Below are positions 27,927-36,487 of a stretch of 64,000 bases of DNA, in pieces (position 1 is the stretch's first letter; each line of letters begins with the position of its first letter). The translations under genes were made by a program, and so were the position numbers. The notes beneath the pieces are model-generated. The model was not told the DNA's origin, made no database searches, and worked only from the letters and a program-made list of their open reading frames with translations. Source of the DNA: Pseudomonas sp. UBA5706 (GTDB lineage Bacteria > Pseudomonadota > Gammaproteobacteria > Pseudomonadales > Pseudomonadaceae); the NCBI RefSeq assembly GCF_002419965.1, contig NZ_DIHC01000026.1, positions 1 to 64,000 of the forward strand, given 5' to 3'.

Positions 27927-28158
27927 CTGAAAACCTCGCTCATCCCGTCAACGTGTGCAGTGGTTGAACCCCACAGTGAGCGCTCGACACGTGCACCACC
28001 AGACGGCGTCAGGCGTTGGCGAACACTAATGTCGTGAAATGGCACGGCCTGGCACCTTCGGTTGTGACCCTCGTTTGGAGAAGCGCGGACAATTGCCTGC
28101 AAACAAGAGATCAATCATCGGCGCATGTTTACCCGTGCGACGGTTTGGAGGCAGGCAG

Positions 28159-28941
28159 ATGAAACTCGATGCGAGCATAGCGGCAGTGGTCACGGGGGGC
28201 GCCTCGGGCTTGGGCGAAGCGGTGGTGCGCCGGTTGGCCGCCGCCGGGGTCAAGGTCGCGATCTTCGACATGAATGCCGAACGTGGGCAACAGGTGGCCC
28301 GGGAGGTAGACGGAGTATTTTGCCAGGTCGATGTGCAGTCCGATGAGTCGGTGGACGCGGGGTTCGCCAAGGCGCGCCAGGTTCATGCTCAGGAGCGGAT
28401 TCTGGTCAATTGCGCCGGCATCTCCAAGGGCGCCAAGACAGTCAGTCGCGACCGCGCCAGTGGAGCGATCAAGGCGTTCCCCAGTGCCGACTTCGACCGG
28501 GTCATCCAGATCAACCTGGTCGGCAGTTTCCGATGCCTGTCCCGCGCTGCCGCCGGCATGCTCAGCCTGGAACCGCTCGATCACGGCGAACGCGGCGTGA
28601 TCGTCAACACAGCCAGCGTGGCCGCGCAGGATGGCCAGGTGGGGCAATCTGCCTATTCGGCCTCCAAAGCCGGCGTGGTCGGCATGACCCTGCCGATTGC
28701 TCGCGACTTGGCAGGCGACGGAGTGCGCATCAATTGCATCCTTCCCGGTCTGTTCGCCACGCCGATGATGTCGGGTCTGCCTGACAACGTGCAGCAGTCA
28801 CTGGCGGCCTCGGTGCCGTTTCCCCATCGACTCGGCCTGCCTGAAGAGTACGCCGATCTGGCGACGTTCCTGATCACCAACAGTTACATGAACGGTGAGT
28901 CGGTTCGCCTCGATGGTGCCATTCGGCTCGCGCCTCGCTGA
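28159..28941 (+). CDS. SDR-type 3-hydroxyacyl-CoA dehydrogenase (HSD17B10-like)
   Basis: This short-chain dehydrogenase is of the type II 3-hydroxyacyl-CoA dehydrogenase group, oxidising 3-hydroxyacyl-CoA to 3-oxoacyl-CoA with NAD. The NAD motif is VTGGASGLGEAV. The catalytic Ser and the Tyr-Lys pair are in VNTASVAAQDGQ and AYSASKAGVVGMTLPIARDL. The C-terminus GESVRLDGAIRLAPR matches the group. I chose the ATG at 28159 because GGAGG lies 7 bases upstream; the open frame continues 40 codons further back. It is the first gene of an operon that also holds a FadB-like protein without a dehydrogenase domain, whose missing step it would supply. Confidence 0.92.
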   Translation: MKLDASIAAVVTGGASGLGEAVVRRLAAAGVKVAIFDMNAERGQQVAREVDGVFCQVDVQSDESVDAGFAKARQVHAQERILVNCAGISKGAKTVSRDRASGAIKAFPSADFDRVIQINLVGSFRCLSRAAAGMLSLEPLDHGERGVIVNTASVAAQDGQVGQSAYSASKAGVVGMTLPIARDLAGDGVRINCILPGLFATPMMSGLPDNVQQSLAASVPFPHRLGLPEEYADLATFLITNSYMNGESVRLDGAIRLAPR

Positions 28942-28954
28942 TTTCGGAGCTTCC

Positions 28955-30160
28955 ATGACTTGTGCTTATATCTTTGACGCCGTGCGCACCCCGCGCGGTC
29001 GCGGGCGGCCGGACGGTGCGCTGCATGAAATGACCTCTCTGGCCCTGGCGGTGCAGGTGCTGCAAGCCATCCGTGAGCGGAACGGCCTGGACACCACCTG
29101 GGTCGACGACGTGATCCTGGGCTGCGTGATGCCGGTGGGTGAGCAGGGCAGCGACATCGCCCGTATCGCGGCGCTGGTCGCAGGGTTCGCGCAGAGTGTG
29201 CCCGGAGTGAGCATCAACCGCTTCTGCGCATCGGGCCTTGAAGCGTGCAACATCGCCGCCGGCAAGGTCGCCAGCGGTGAGGCCCGCATGGTGCTGGCAG
29301 GTGGCGTCGAATCCATGTCGCGGGTCGCGCTGGGTGCCGATGGCGGAGCCATGATGATCGACCCCACGTTTGCGTTCGATCACTACTATGCCCCCCAAGG
29401 CATCGGTGCCGACCTGATCGCCACCCTGCACGGCTATAGCCGCGAGGACGTGGATCGCTACGCGGTTGAAAGCCAGCGTCGTGCCGCCCGGGCATGGGAG
29501 CAGGGGCGCTTTGCCAGGTCCATCGTGCCGGTGCTCAATCAGAGTGGCATCGTATTGCTTGAGCGTGACGAGCACATGCGCCCCAACACCACGGTGCAGT
29601 CGCTGGCCGGGCTCAAGCCGGCATTCGTCAAGCAGGGCGAATCCGGTTATGACAGCGCCGCGCTCGCGCGCTATCGGCAGGTCGATCAGATCAACCACGT
29701 GCACCACGGCGGCAACTCCTCCGGCGTGGTCGATGGCGCCGCGGCCGTGCTGATCGGCTCCAAGGCCGCTGGCCAGGCCCTGGGCCTCAAGCCTCGCGCG
29801 CGAATCAAGGGCATGGTCTCGGTCGGCTCCGAGCCCACCATCATGCTCACCGGCCCGGCCATCGCCACACGCAAGGTGCTTGAGCGCGTGGGCATGACCA
29901 TCGCCGACATCGACCTTTTCGAACTTAATGAAGCCTTTGCCGCCGTGGTGCTGCGTTACCTGCAGGTGCTCGACCTGGACCCGGCCAAGGTCAACGTCAA
30001 CGGCGGCGCGATTGCCATGGGCCATCCGCTGGGGGCCACCGGGGCCATGATCCTGGGAACTGCATTGGATGAACTGGAACGCACCGGCAAGCAAACCGCC
30101 CTGGTCAACCTGTGCGTGGGTGCCGGCATGGGCACCGCCACCGTTATCGAGCGGGTTTGA
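28955..30160 (+). CDS. Thiolase (acetyl-CoA C-acyltransferase)
   Basis: The thiolase cleaves 3-oxoacyl-CoA with CoA to give acetyl-CoA (or propionyl-CoA) and a shortened acyl-CoA. The nucleophilic Cys91 is in NRFCASGLEACN, the catalytic His in GGAIAMGHPLGATGA, and the second Cys in NLCVGAGMG. Its 401 residues are typical of degradative thiolases. It starts 13 bases after the SDR gene and ends 8 bases before the crotonase-like gene, so all three are one transcript. This is the last step of the island's beta-oxidation spiral. Confidence 0.95.
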   Translation: MTCAYIFDAVRTPRGRGRPDGALHEMTSLALAVQVLQAIRERNGLDTTWVDDVILGCVMPVGEQGSDIARIAALVAGFAQSVPGVSINRFCASGLEACNIAAGKVASGEARMVLAGGVESMSRVALGADGGAMMIDPTFAFDHYYAPQGIGADLIATLHGYSREDVDRYAVESQRRAARAWEQGRFARSIVPVLNQSGIVLLERDEHMRPNTTVQSLAGLKPAFVKQGESGYDSAALARYRQVDQINHVHHGGNSSGVVDGAAAVLIGSKAAGQALGLKPRARIKGMVSVGSEPTIMLTGPAIATRKVLERVGMTIADIDLFELNEAFAAVVLRYLQVLDLDPAKVNVNGGAIAMGHPLGATGAMILGTALDELERTGKQTALVNLCVGAGMGTATVIERV

Positions 30161-30168
30161 GGAGCGAT

Positions 30169-31572
30169 ATGAACAACTTTTCCGTCACCATCGATGCCGA
30201 GGGGGTCGCCCTGATCACCTTCGACGTGCCCGGCAAGGGCATGAACGTAATCAGCTTCGACGTGCAGCGCGAGTTTGCCGAAGTGGTCGAGATGCTACGC
30301 AGCAATCCGGCTATCCGCGGAGCAGTATGGGTGTCAGGCAAAACCAGCGGCTTTTGCGCCGGAGCCGACCTGCCGGAAATCGCAGGACGTTTTGACGACT
30401 GGCGTGAGGCCACAAGCCAGGTGCAACTGCGCAATGCACTGGCCGAGAGCGCGAGCTGGTCGCGGCATTTGCGGGCCCTGGAAACCTGCGGCAAGCCGGT
30501 CGCGGTGGCCATCGCCGGCCTGGCCCTGGGCGGCGGTCTGGAACTGGTGCTGGCCTGTCATTACCGGGTCGCGGTGGACGATCCCACGCTGCGCCTGGCG
30601 TTTCCTGAAGTCGGCGTTGGCCTGTTGCCCGGTGCCGGCGGCACGCAACGATTGACCCGTCTGCTGGGCATCAGCGCCGTGCTGCCCCATTTGCTGGAGG
30701 GTACGCCGATTGCCCCGGCCGATGCGCTGGCCAGCGGTGTGCTGCACGCCGTGCTGCCCGCCGATCAATTGATCGACGCCGCTCGGCGCTGGGTACTCGA
30801 ACATCCCGAGGCGCAAGCGCCCTGGGACCTGCCCGATTTCCAGCTGCCCGGGGGAGGCGTGCATTCGGCCCCGGGCTACAGGTACTTCGCCCCGGCTTTG
30901 GCGGCGCGCGTGGGTAGCAGCGGGGGGCGCTACCCCGCAGTGGCCAATATTCTCAAGTGCGTCTATGAAGGTGCTCAGCTACCGATTGAGGCCGGGCTGC
31001 GCGTTGAGTCGCGCTACTTCTTCAATACCGTTCGCTCGCCCGTGGCCAAGGCCATGGCGCGCAGCCAATTCACCGCGCGTCAGGCCCTGGCCAAGCGCGA
31101 AAGCCGTGAAGACTTGAGTGATTACCTCAGTCAACTGCGCCATGCCGTGGCAACAGAGCAGCAGGCCATGGTGGAGGAGGGCATACCGCCCGCATTGATC
31201 GCCAATCTGTCACGGCGCAACGCGATACGTGCAGAAGTCGAGCGTCCGGCTGCGGTTGCGCAGCCGTGCGCGGACGAGGTGGATTTTGCCGCCGTCGCCG
31301 AACTCGAGCTGCGTTTGCTCTACACCCAGGCACTGACCGCCGTGCGTTGCCTGGAAAACCAGGTGGTTCGCGACCCGCTCGAGGCCGATAGCGGCGCCCT
31401 TGCGGCAGGGTTCCCGGTGTGGAGCGGCGGGCCGGTCTCCTATATCGAGGTTCAAGGCCTGGAGGCCTTCGTTGCCCAGGCCGAGCGCCTGGCCAGTCGC
31501 TTCCCGCAGCGTTTTCATGTGCCGCGCAGCCTGCATGAGCGGGCTGCCGATAGGCGTGGTTTCCATTCCTGA
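30169..31572 (+). CDS. FadB-like enoyl-CoA hydratase lacking the NAD-binding domain
   Basis: The 467-residue protein starts with a crotonase domain (about 1-190): oxyanion GAD at 65-67, Glu125 in GLALGGGLELVLA, Glu147 in LAFPEVGVGLLPGAGGTQR, matching the catalytic pair of FadB. A linker follows as in FadB/FadJ (about 255-305, PIEAGLRVESRYFFNTVRSP). Where these fusions carry the Rossmann domain of 3-hydroxyacyl-CoA dehydrogenase there is none. The sequence passes to about 320-467, which resembles the FadB C-terminal helical domain (LYTQALTAVRCLENQVVRDP, then AGFPVWSGG and a GFHS end). No GxGxxG occurs anywhere. It should hydrate enoyl-CoA but not oxidise the product. Confidence 0.88.
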   Translation: MNNFSVTIDAEGVALITFDVPGKGMNVISFDVQREFAEVVEMLRSNPAIRGAVWVSGKTSGFCAGADLPEIAGRFDDWREATSQVQLRNALAESASWSRHLRALETCGKPVAVAIAGLALGGGLELVLACHYRVAVDDPTLRLAFPEVGVGLLPGAGGTQRLTRLLGISAVLPHLLEGTPIAPADALASGVLHAVLPADQLIDAARRWVLEHPEAQAPWDLPDFQLPGGGVHSAPGYRYFAPALAARVGSSGGRYPAVANILKCVYEGAQLPIEAGLRVESRYFFNTVRSPVAKAMARSQFTARQALAKRESREDLSDYLSQLRHAVATEQQAMVEEGIPPALIANLSRRNAIRAEVERPAAVAQPCADEVDFAAVAELELRLLYTQALTAVRCLENQVVRDPLEADSGALAAGFPVWSGGPVSYIEVQGLEAFVAQAERLASRFPQRFHVPRSLHERAADRRGFHS

Positions 31573-31595
31573 ATTTCACTGTATCGAGGCAACAC

Positions 31596-31913
31596 ATGGC
31601 CATTGTTATCGTTGAAAACCGTTCAGGCGAACAGATGACCCTGCAGGCGCAGACCGCCCAGTCCCTGATGGACATCATGCGTACCGGCGGCGTTGACGAC
31701 ATCCTGGCGCTGTGCGGCGGCACCTGCTCTTGCGCCACCTGTCACGTGATCGTCGATCCGGCGTTTATCGACCGGCTGACGCCCATGGGCGACGACGAAA
31801 GCGACCTGCTCGACAGCTCCGATCACCGCACCGCCACTTCGCGCCTGTCCTGCCAGGTGATTTTTCAGGACGACATGGACGGTCTGCGCGTGACTATAGC
31901 CCCGGAAGACTGA
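31596..31913 (+). CDS. [2Fe-2S] ferredoxin, adrenodoxin/putidaredoxin type
   Basis: This small electron carrier of 105 residues normally passes electrons from a ferredoxin reductase to a class I P450. The four cluster ligands are Cys40, Cys46, Cys49 (in CGGTCSCATCHV) and Cys86 (in RLSCQVIF), the C-x5-C-x2-C...C pattern of the adrenodoxin class. An acidic stretch (GDDESDLLDSSD, residues 65-76) is the usual docking surface. It lies 54 bases before its reductase. The P450 it probably serves is 20 kb away at 52029. Confidence 0.95.
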   Translation: MAIVIVENRSGEQMTLQAQTAQSLMDIMRTGGVDDILALCGGTCSCATCHVIVDPAFIDRLTPMGDDESDLLDSSDHRTATSRLSCQVIFQDDMDGLRVTIAPED

Positions 31914-31967
31914 CGGCCGACTCACGATTAACGCCGACGCCCAGAAGAACAACAAGAGGACCACACC

Positions 31968-33224
31968 ATGCACAAAGACGTCGTGATCGTCGGTGCCGGC
32001 CACGCCGGTGCCCAAGCGGCCAGCCTGCTGCGTCAGCAGGGTTTCGAAGGGTCAATCGCTCTGTTGGGTGAGGAGCATGAACTGCCCTACGAGCGACCAC
32101 CGCTTTCCAAGGAATACCTGTCAGGCGAAAAAAGCTTTGAGCATCTGTTGCTGCGTCCGGCCAGCTTCTGGAATGAAAAGCACATTGATCTGCGTCTCGC
32201 CCAACAGGTCGTCACCGTGGATGCGCAAGCCCATCGCCTGACGCTGGACAGTGGCGCACAGCTCGAATATGGCCAGCTCATCTGGGCCGCTGGCGGAGCG
32301 CCCCGACGCCTGAGTTGCGCAGGACACGACCTTCAGGGCGTACATTCAGTGCGTAACCGCGCCGACGTGGACCGCATGATCAGCGAGCTGCCCGCGATCC
32401 GGCGGGTGCTGGTAATCGGCGGTGGTTATATCGGCCTGGAAGCGGCGGCGGTGCTAAGCAAACTCGGCAAATCGGTGACCGTGCTCGAAGCCCAGGACCG
32501 GGTGCTGGCCCGGGTGGCGGGAGAAACCCTGTCGCGCTTTTACGAGGCTGCGCACCGTGCCCACGGGGTAGATATCCGCCTCAACGTGGTGGTCGATCAT
32601 CTGGTGGGCAATGCCGGTAAGGTCGTCGGCGTGGCCTTGGCGAGCGGCAGCGTGCTGGAAGCCGATATGGTCATCGTTGGCATCGGTATCGTGCCGGCGG
32701 TTGCGCCGTTGCTCGACGCGGGCCTGACCGATGGCAATGGCGTGCTGGTGGACGAGTTCTGTCGTTCGTCGTTGCCTGATGTGTTCGCAATCGGCGACTG
32801 CGCCGCACACCTCAATCGCTATTGCGCCGCACAGATGCCGATACGCCTGGAATCGGTACAAAACGCCAACGACCAGGCCAAGGTGGTGGCGCGGTTTATC
32901 ACAGGTCAAGCGCTGGCCTATGACGCGGTGCCGTGGTTCTGGTCGGATCAATACGACTTGAAGCTGCAAACCGTCGGCCTTTCGCTGGGGTACAACCAGA
33001 CGGTAGTGCGCGGTGATCCCGCGACTCGCAGTTTCAGCGTGGTCTATCTCAAGCAAGGCCGGGTAGTGGCCCTGGACTGTGTGAACCTGGTTCGTGACTA
33101 CGTGCAGGGCAAGGCGCTGGTCAAGGCGGGTTTCACCCCGGACCTGGACGCACTGGCTGACCCCGGCATCGCTTTGAAAGCCGTGCCTGGCGCGGCAGCC
33201 GTATTGCCGGAGTCGACCCCATGA
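31968..33224 (+). CDS. Ferredoxin reductase, putidaredoxin reductase type
   Basis: The 418-residue FAD flavoprotein moves electrons from NADH to the adjacent ferredoxin. The FAD site is VVIVGAGHAGAQAA at the N-terminus, PYERPPLSKEYL follows as in this family, the NAD site is VLVIGGGYIGLEAAAVL, and the second FAD contact is VFAIGDCAAH. AGAGGA precedes the ATG. The next gene overlaps its stop by 4 bases. Confidence 0.95.
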   Translation: MHKDVVIVGAGHAGAQAASLLRQQGFEGSIALLGEEHELPYERPPLSKEYLSGEKSFEHLLLRPASFWNEKHIDLRLAQQVVTVDAQAHRLTLDSGAQLEYGQLIWAAGGAPRRLSCAGHDLQGVHSVRNRADVDRMISELPAIRRVLVIGGGYIGLEAAAVLSKLGKSVTVLEAQDRVLARVAGETLSRFYEAAHRAHGVDIRLNVVVDHLVGNAGKVVGVALASGSVLEADMVIVGIGIVPAVAPLLDAGLTDGNGVLVDEFCRSSLPDVFAIGDCAAHLNRYCAAQMPIRLESVQNANDQAKVVARFITGQALAYDAVPWFWSDQYDLKLQTVGLSLGYNQTVVRGDPATRSFSVVYLKQGRVVALDCVNLVRDYVQGKALVKAGFTPDLDALADPGIALKAVPGAAAVLPESTP

Positions 33225-34006
33225 GCCACGCACCCGTACGCCTGGATATCACGCGAGGTATCGCCACCCTGACGTTTGACCGTCCCGAGGCACTCAACGC
33301 GATCAATGTCGAGATGGCCCAGACGTTGTTGGCACTGTGTGAACAGGTGCAGGGTCGTGAAGACGTGCGCGTGATCGTCCTTTCGGGAGCGGGGCGGGCC
33401 TTCATGGCCGGCGGTGATCTAGCGGCATTTGCCGCCAGCGACGCCCCGGCGCACGTGGCGTCTGCGATCATCGAGCCGCTGCATGCCGCGCTCAGACTCC
33501 TGGCGCAGTTGCCGCAAGTGGTCATCGGCAGCGTTCACGGCCCGGTGTCCGGTGCAGGCATGAGCCTGGCGTTGGGCTGCGACCTGACGGTCGCGGCCAG
33601 TAACACGCGTTTTTGCCTGGCCTACAGCGCCATCGCCACCAGCCTCGATGGCGGAGGCTCCTGGCACTTACTGCGCCAGCTCGGGCGGCAGCGGGCCTTG
33701 CGACTAGCGTTGTGCAATAGCGTGCTGAGCGCCAACGAAGCTTTGGCTCTGGGCCTGATCGCCCACGTAGTGCCCGTCGGCTCCCTGCATGAGGACACGC
33801 TATGCCTGGCACGCAAGTTGGCCAGCGGCCCGACATTCGCCTACGGCCAGATCAAACACTTGCTACGTCAGGCCGCCAGCCATACGTTGGAAGAGCAACT
33901 GGACGCTGAGCATCGCGCCTTTCGCGCCTGCGCCGAAACGGCAGACTTCCGCGAGGGAGTTGCGGCGTTTTTTGCCAAGCGCCAGGCGGTCTACACCCAA
34001 AGCTAA
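33221..34006 (+). CDS. Enoyl-CoA hydratase/isomerase (crotonase family)
   Basis: The 261-residue stand-alone crotonase has the oxyanion segment SGAGRAFMAGGDLAAF and the second in GPVSGAGMSLALGCDLTV. At the first Glu position of hydratases it has Ser (AGMSLALGCDL), and the second position reads SAIATSLDGGGSWHL. It therefore lacks both hydratase glutamates and is more likely an isomerase or another crotonase-type enzyme, close to PaaG-like forms. The start overlaps the reductase stop (ATGA). A strong terminator follows. Confidence 0.9.
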   Translation: MSHAPVRLDITRGIATLTFDRPEALNAINVEMAQTLLALCEQVQGREDVRVIVLSGAGRAFMAGGDLAAFAASDAPAHVASAIIEPLHAALRLLAQLPQVVIGSVHGPVSGAGMSLALGCDLTVAASNTRFCLAYSAIATSLDGGGSWHLLRQLGRQRALRLALCNSVLSANEALALGLIAHVVPVGSLHEDTLCLARKLASGPTFAYGQIKHLLRQAASHTLEEQLDAEHRAFRACAETADFREGVAAFFAKRQAVYTQS

Positions 34007-34049
34007 TAGGTGTCGCCCCTCGTTTTGACTCTTTAAACCGGGAGTCTTC

Positions 34050-34086
34050 AGGCCGATTCAGTCCTCACTGAATCGGCCTTTTTTTG
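34050..34086 (+). terminator. Strong intrinsic terminator ending the 28159-34006 operon
   Basis: AGGCCGATTCAG pairs perfectly with CTGAATCGGCCT across six bases and is followed by seven T. The gap after it (34087-34257) should hold the promoter of the next operon. An imperfect dyad, G-x-CCAA-N3-TTGG-x-C, at about 34178-34192 could be an operator; I see nothing else there. Confidence 0.92.
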
Positions 34087-34257
34087 CTTGCCATTCATTC
34101 GAGCCAGCGCGTCGCGGTTTTTGGCACGAAATGCTTCGTGCGCTCAAAGGTTGCCATCGCTGGCGGCCGACCGACCGGCCAACAATTGGTCAACAGCCTC
34201 CCATTCGCCGGCCAGCCACGAATGGCGATAAATCTAAAAATGGGCAAGTGACGAATT

Positions 34258-35724
34258 ATGAGCACACGCGACGTACTCTCCACCGACCGCACCGAATTCA
34301 AACCGGCGGCGACTGCCGGCGTGGTGGCTGCCGGGTTACTTCAACAGTTGCATGCGGTGGTCGGTGAGGGCGGCATGCTCACGGGCGACGACGTAAGCTC
34401 CCGCCATCCCGGTGTGTTCATGGCGCGCATCGAAGCGGATGCCATCGTGCGTCCCACAACGGTAGAGCAGGTGGCGCAAATCCTCGCCTTGTGCAATGCC
34501 GCGCGCCAACCGGTGGTGGTGCAGGGTGGTATGTCCGGTTGGGTACGGGCTACGCAGACGCGTCCGGGTGATGTGGTGCTGTCCCTGGAGCGGTTGAACC
34601 GCATCGAACATATCGACCTGGAAAACCGCACCGCTACGGTTCAGGCCGGCGTGATCCTGGAAAACCTGCAGGATCATGTCCAGCCTTCGGGCCTGAGCTT
34701 CGCCCTCGATCTGGGCGGTCGCGGCTCCTGCCAATTGGGCGGAAACGCCGCGACCAACGCCGGCGGCGTGCGAGTGATTCGCTACGGGATGATGCGCGAG
34801 CAAATCCTGGGCCTGGAAGTCGTGCTTGCCGACGGGCGTATCGTCTCGTCGCTCAACCGCATGCTCAAAAACAACACCGGCTATGACCTCAAGCAGCTGT
34901 TTATCGGCAGTGAGGGGACCTTGGGCGTAATCACCCGTTTGGTGCTGCGCCTGCGCGAGCTGCCCTCCAGCAGCAACACGGCAATGGTCTGCGCTTCGCG
35001 CTTCGAGCAACTGGCGCAACTGTTGCGGCACATGGACGGCGCGCTCGGAGGGCAACTCAGCGCCTTCGAGATGATCGACAATAACTTTTATCGCGTGAAC
35101 ACCGGTCCCGGCCGGCACCAACCGCCGTTGCCGCGCGACAAGCCGTATTACGCGATCATCGAAACCCTGGGCGCTGACCAGCCAAGGGACACAGAACTGT
35201 TTGAGAAAGCCTTGGAAGCAGGCATCGAAAAAGGCTTGATCGACGACGCAGTGATCGCCCGGTCCGAGCGAGAAAAGCTGTCGATATGGGAGATTCGCGA
35301 GGACCTTGAACACCTGGTCAAGGACTTTCAGCCCTTCTATGCCTTCGATATCTCCCTGCCGGTGGGCGACATGGAAGCCTACATGAGCCAAGTCACTGCA
35401 CGCCTGCGGCAGCGCTGGCCCGAGGGCCTGATCGCCTTTCTTGGGCACGTCGGCGACGGCAACCTGCACATCGCCACGGGCGCCGGCAGCGACGATGAGC
35501 GTGAGCAGGTGGAAGCCTGTGTGTATGAGCCGCTGGTTGAATACCAAGGCTCGGTGTCCGCCGAACATGGCATCGGCCTGGAGAAGAAGCACTGGTTTCC
35601 CATCAGCCGCAGCCCCATCGAACGGGCCTTGATGCAGGACTTGAAAAACCTGCTCGACCCCAATGGCATTCTTAATCCCGGCAAGATTTTCGACACCGAG
35701 CCTGGCTCGGCGGCGAGCGAGTGA
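34258..35724 (+). CDS. FAD-linked D-2-hydroxyacid dehydrogenase (GlcD/D-lactate dehydrogenase family)
   Basis: The 488-residue flavoprotein is of the vanillyl-alcohol-oxidase/GlcD class that oxidises D-2-hydroxyacids to 2-oxoacids. The N-terminal PCMH FAD domain (about 50-230) has VVVQGGMSGWVRATQ and GSCQLGGNAATNAGGVRVIR. The C-terminal FAD-oxidase domain has the conserved HVGDGNLHIATG and SAEHGIGLEKK motifs. It heads the operon FAD enzyme, GST, 2-oxoacid:ferredoxin oxidoreductase, so its 2-oxoacid product is the natural substrate of the third gene. The exact chain is unknown. Confidence 0.92.
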   Translation: MSTRDVLSTDRTEFKPAATAGVVAAGLLQQLHAVVGEGGMLTGDDVSSRHPGVFMARIEADAIVRPTTVEQVAQILALCNAARQPVVVQGGMSGWVRATQTRPGDVVLSLERLNRIEHIDLENRTATVQAGVILENLQDHVQPSGLSFALDLGGRGSCQLGGNAATNAGGVRVIRYGMMREQILGLEVVLADGRIVSSLNRMLKNNTGYDLKQLFIGSEGTLGVITRLVLRLRELPSSSNTAMVCASRFEQLAQLLRHMDGALGGQLSAFEMIDNNFYRVNTGPGRHQPPLPRDKPYYAIIETLGADQPRDTELFEKALEAGIEKGLIDDAVIARSEREKLSIWEIREDLEHLVKDFQPFYAFDISLPVGDMEAYMSQVTARLRQRWPEGLIAFLGHVGDGNLHIATGAGSDDEREQVEACVYEPLVEYQGSVSAEHGIGLEKKHWFPISRSPIERALMQDLKNLLDPNGILNPGKIFDTEPGSAASE

Positions 35725-36458
35725 GCACCATGGCCCGCACCGAACCCTTGCGCCTGCACGGCTATGCCGTTAGCAACTATTTCAACATTGCCCACGCGGC
35801 ATTGATCGAGACCGCAACGGATTTTGAGCTCGTCACCACCCGGGCCAGCCAGCAGCCGGAGTTTCTCGCGATCAGCCCCATGGGCAAGATTCCTGTGCTG
35901 CAAACGCCCGAGGGCTGGATCGGCGAAACCGTGGCGATCCTGGGCTACATCGAAGATTGCCTGCCCAGGCCGACGCTGCACAGCGCCGAGCCTTTGCAGC
36001 GCGCCCGCGAGCGCCAGCTCATCAATGTGGTGCAACTGTATGTCGAGGCGCCGGTGCGTTCGTTGTTTCCGGGCGTATTCATGGGCGGCATCAATAGCCC
36101 GATCAGCGTCGCGGCGGCACGCATCACGCTGGATCGGGCGACCGCTGCGTTGCGCCGCCTGGTCGCCCCCGAGCCGTTCCTGATGGGCGCCAGCCTGAGC
36201 TACGCCGACCTGTTCGCCTTCTACTGCCTGGACATCGCCGAGCGGGTCAGCCGCTTTGTCTACTGCCGCTCGATCCTTGCCGACCTGGGATTGCAAAGCT
36301 GGTTCGGCCGGATGGCCCAGCGCGACAGCAGCCAAACCGTGATGGCGATGTTCGAGAACGCTTTCGGGCCTTATCTGAAAGAAAAAAATGCGACTTACCG
36401 CTTTCAGCCTGTGGGTTACCGACCTCGTTCCCCCGCAACTGAACAGCGGCCCGCCTGA
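35721..36458 (+). CDS. Glutathione S-transferase-like protein
   Basis: The 245-residue protein has a thioredoxin-like N-terminal domain and a helical C-terminal domain as in GSTs. The first part includes GYAVSNYFNIAHAALIE and the cis-proline segment SPMGKIPVLQT, then GETVAILGYIED (residues that bind glutathione). The GTG start overlaps the previous stop as GTGA; the ATG at 35730 is an alternative. GSTs in other alkene pathways open epoxides with glutathione, so it might do so here, but it could equally be an isomerase. Joined to a 2-hydroxyacid dehydrogenase and the 2-oxoacid oxidoreductase in one operon. Confidence 0.85.
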   Translation: MSTMARTEPLRLHGYAVSNYFNIAHAALIETATDFELVTTRASQQPEFLAISPMGKIPVLQTPEGWIGETVAILGYIEDCLPRPTLHSAEPLQRARERQLINVVQLYVEAPVRSLFPGVFMGGINSPISVAAARITLDRATAALRRLVAPEPFLMGASLSYADLFAFYCLDIAERVSRFVYCRSILADLGLQSWFGRMAQRDSSQTVMAMFENAFGPYLKEKNATYRFQPVGYRPRSPATEQRPA

Positions 36459-36487
36459 TACACCCACGATTGAATGGGACAAAAAAA

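Noticed and set aside
28063..28080. Possible sigma-54 promoter, TGGCAC-like repeat, before the SDR operon
   Set aside because: Two TGGCAC copies occur, but the second element of the consensus (TTGCA at the correct distance) is absent.
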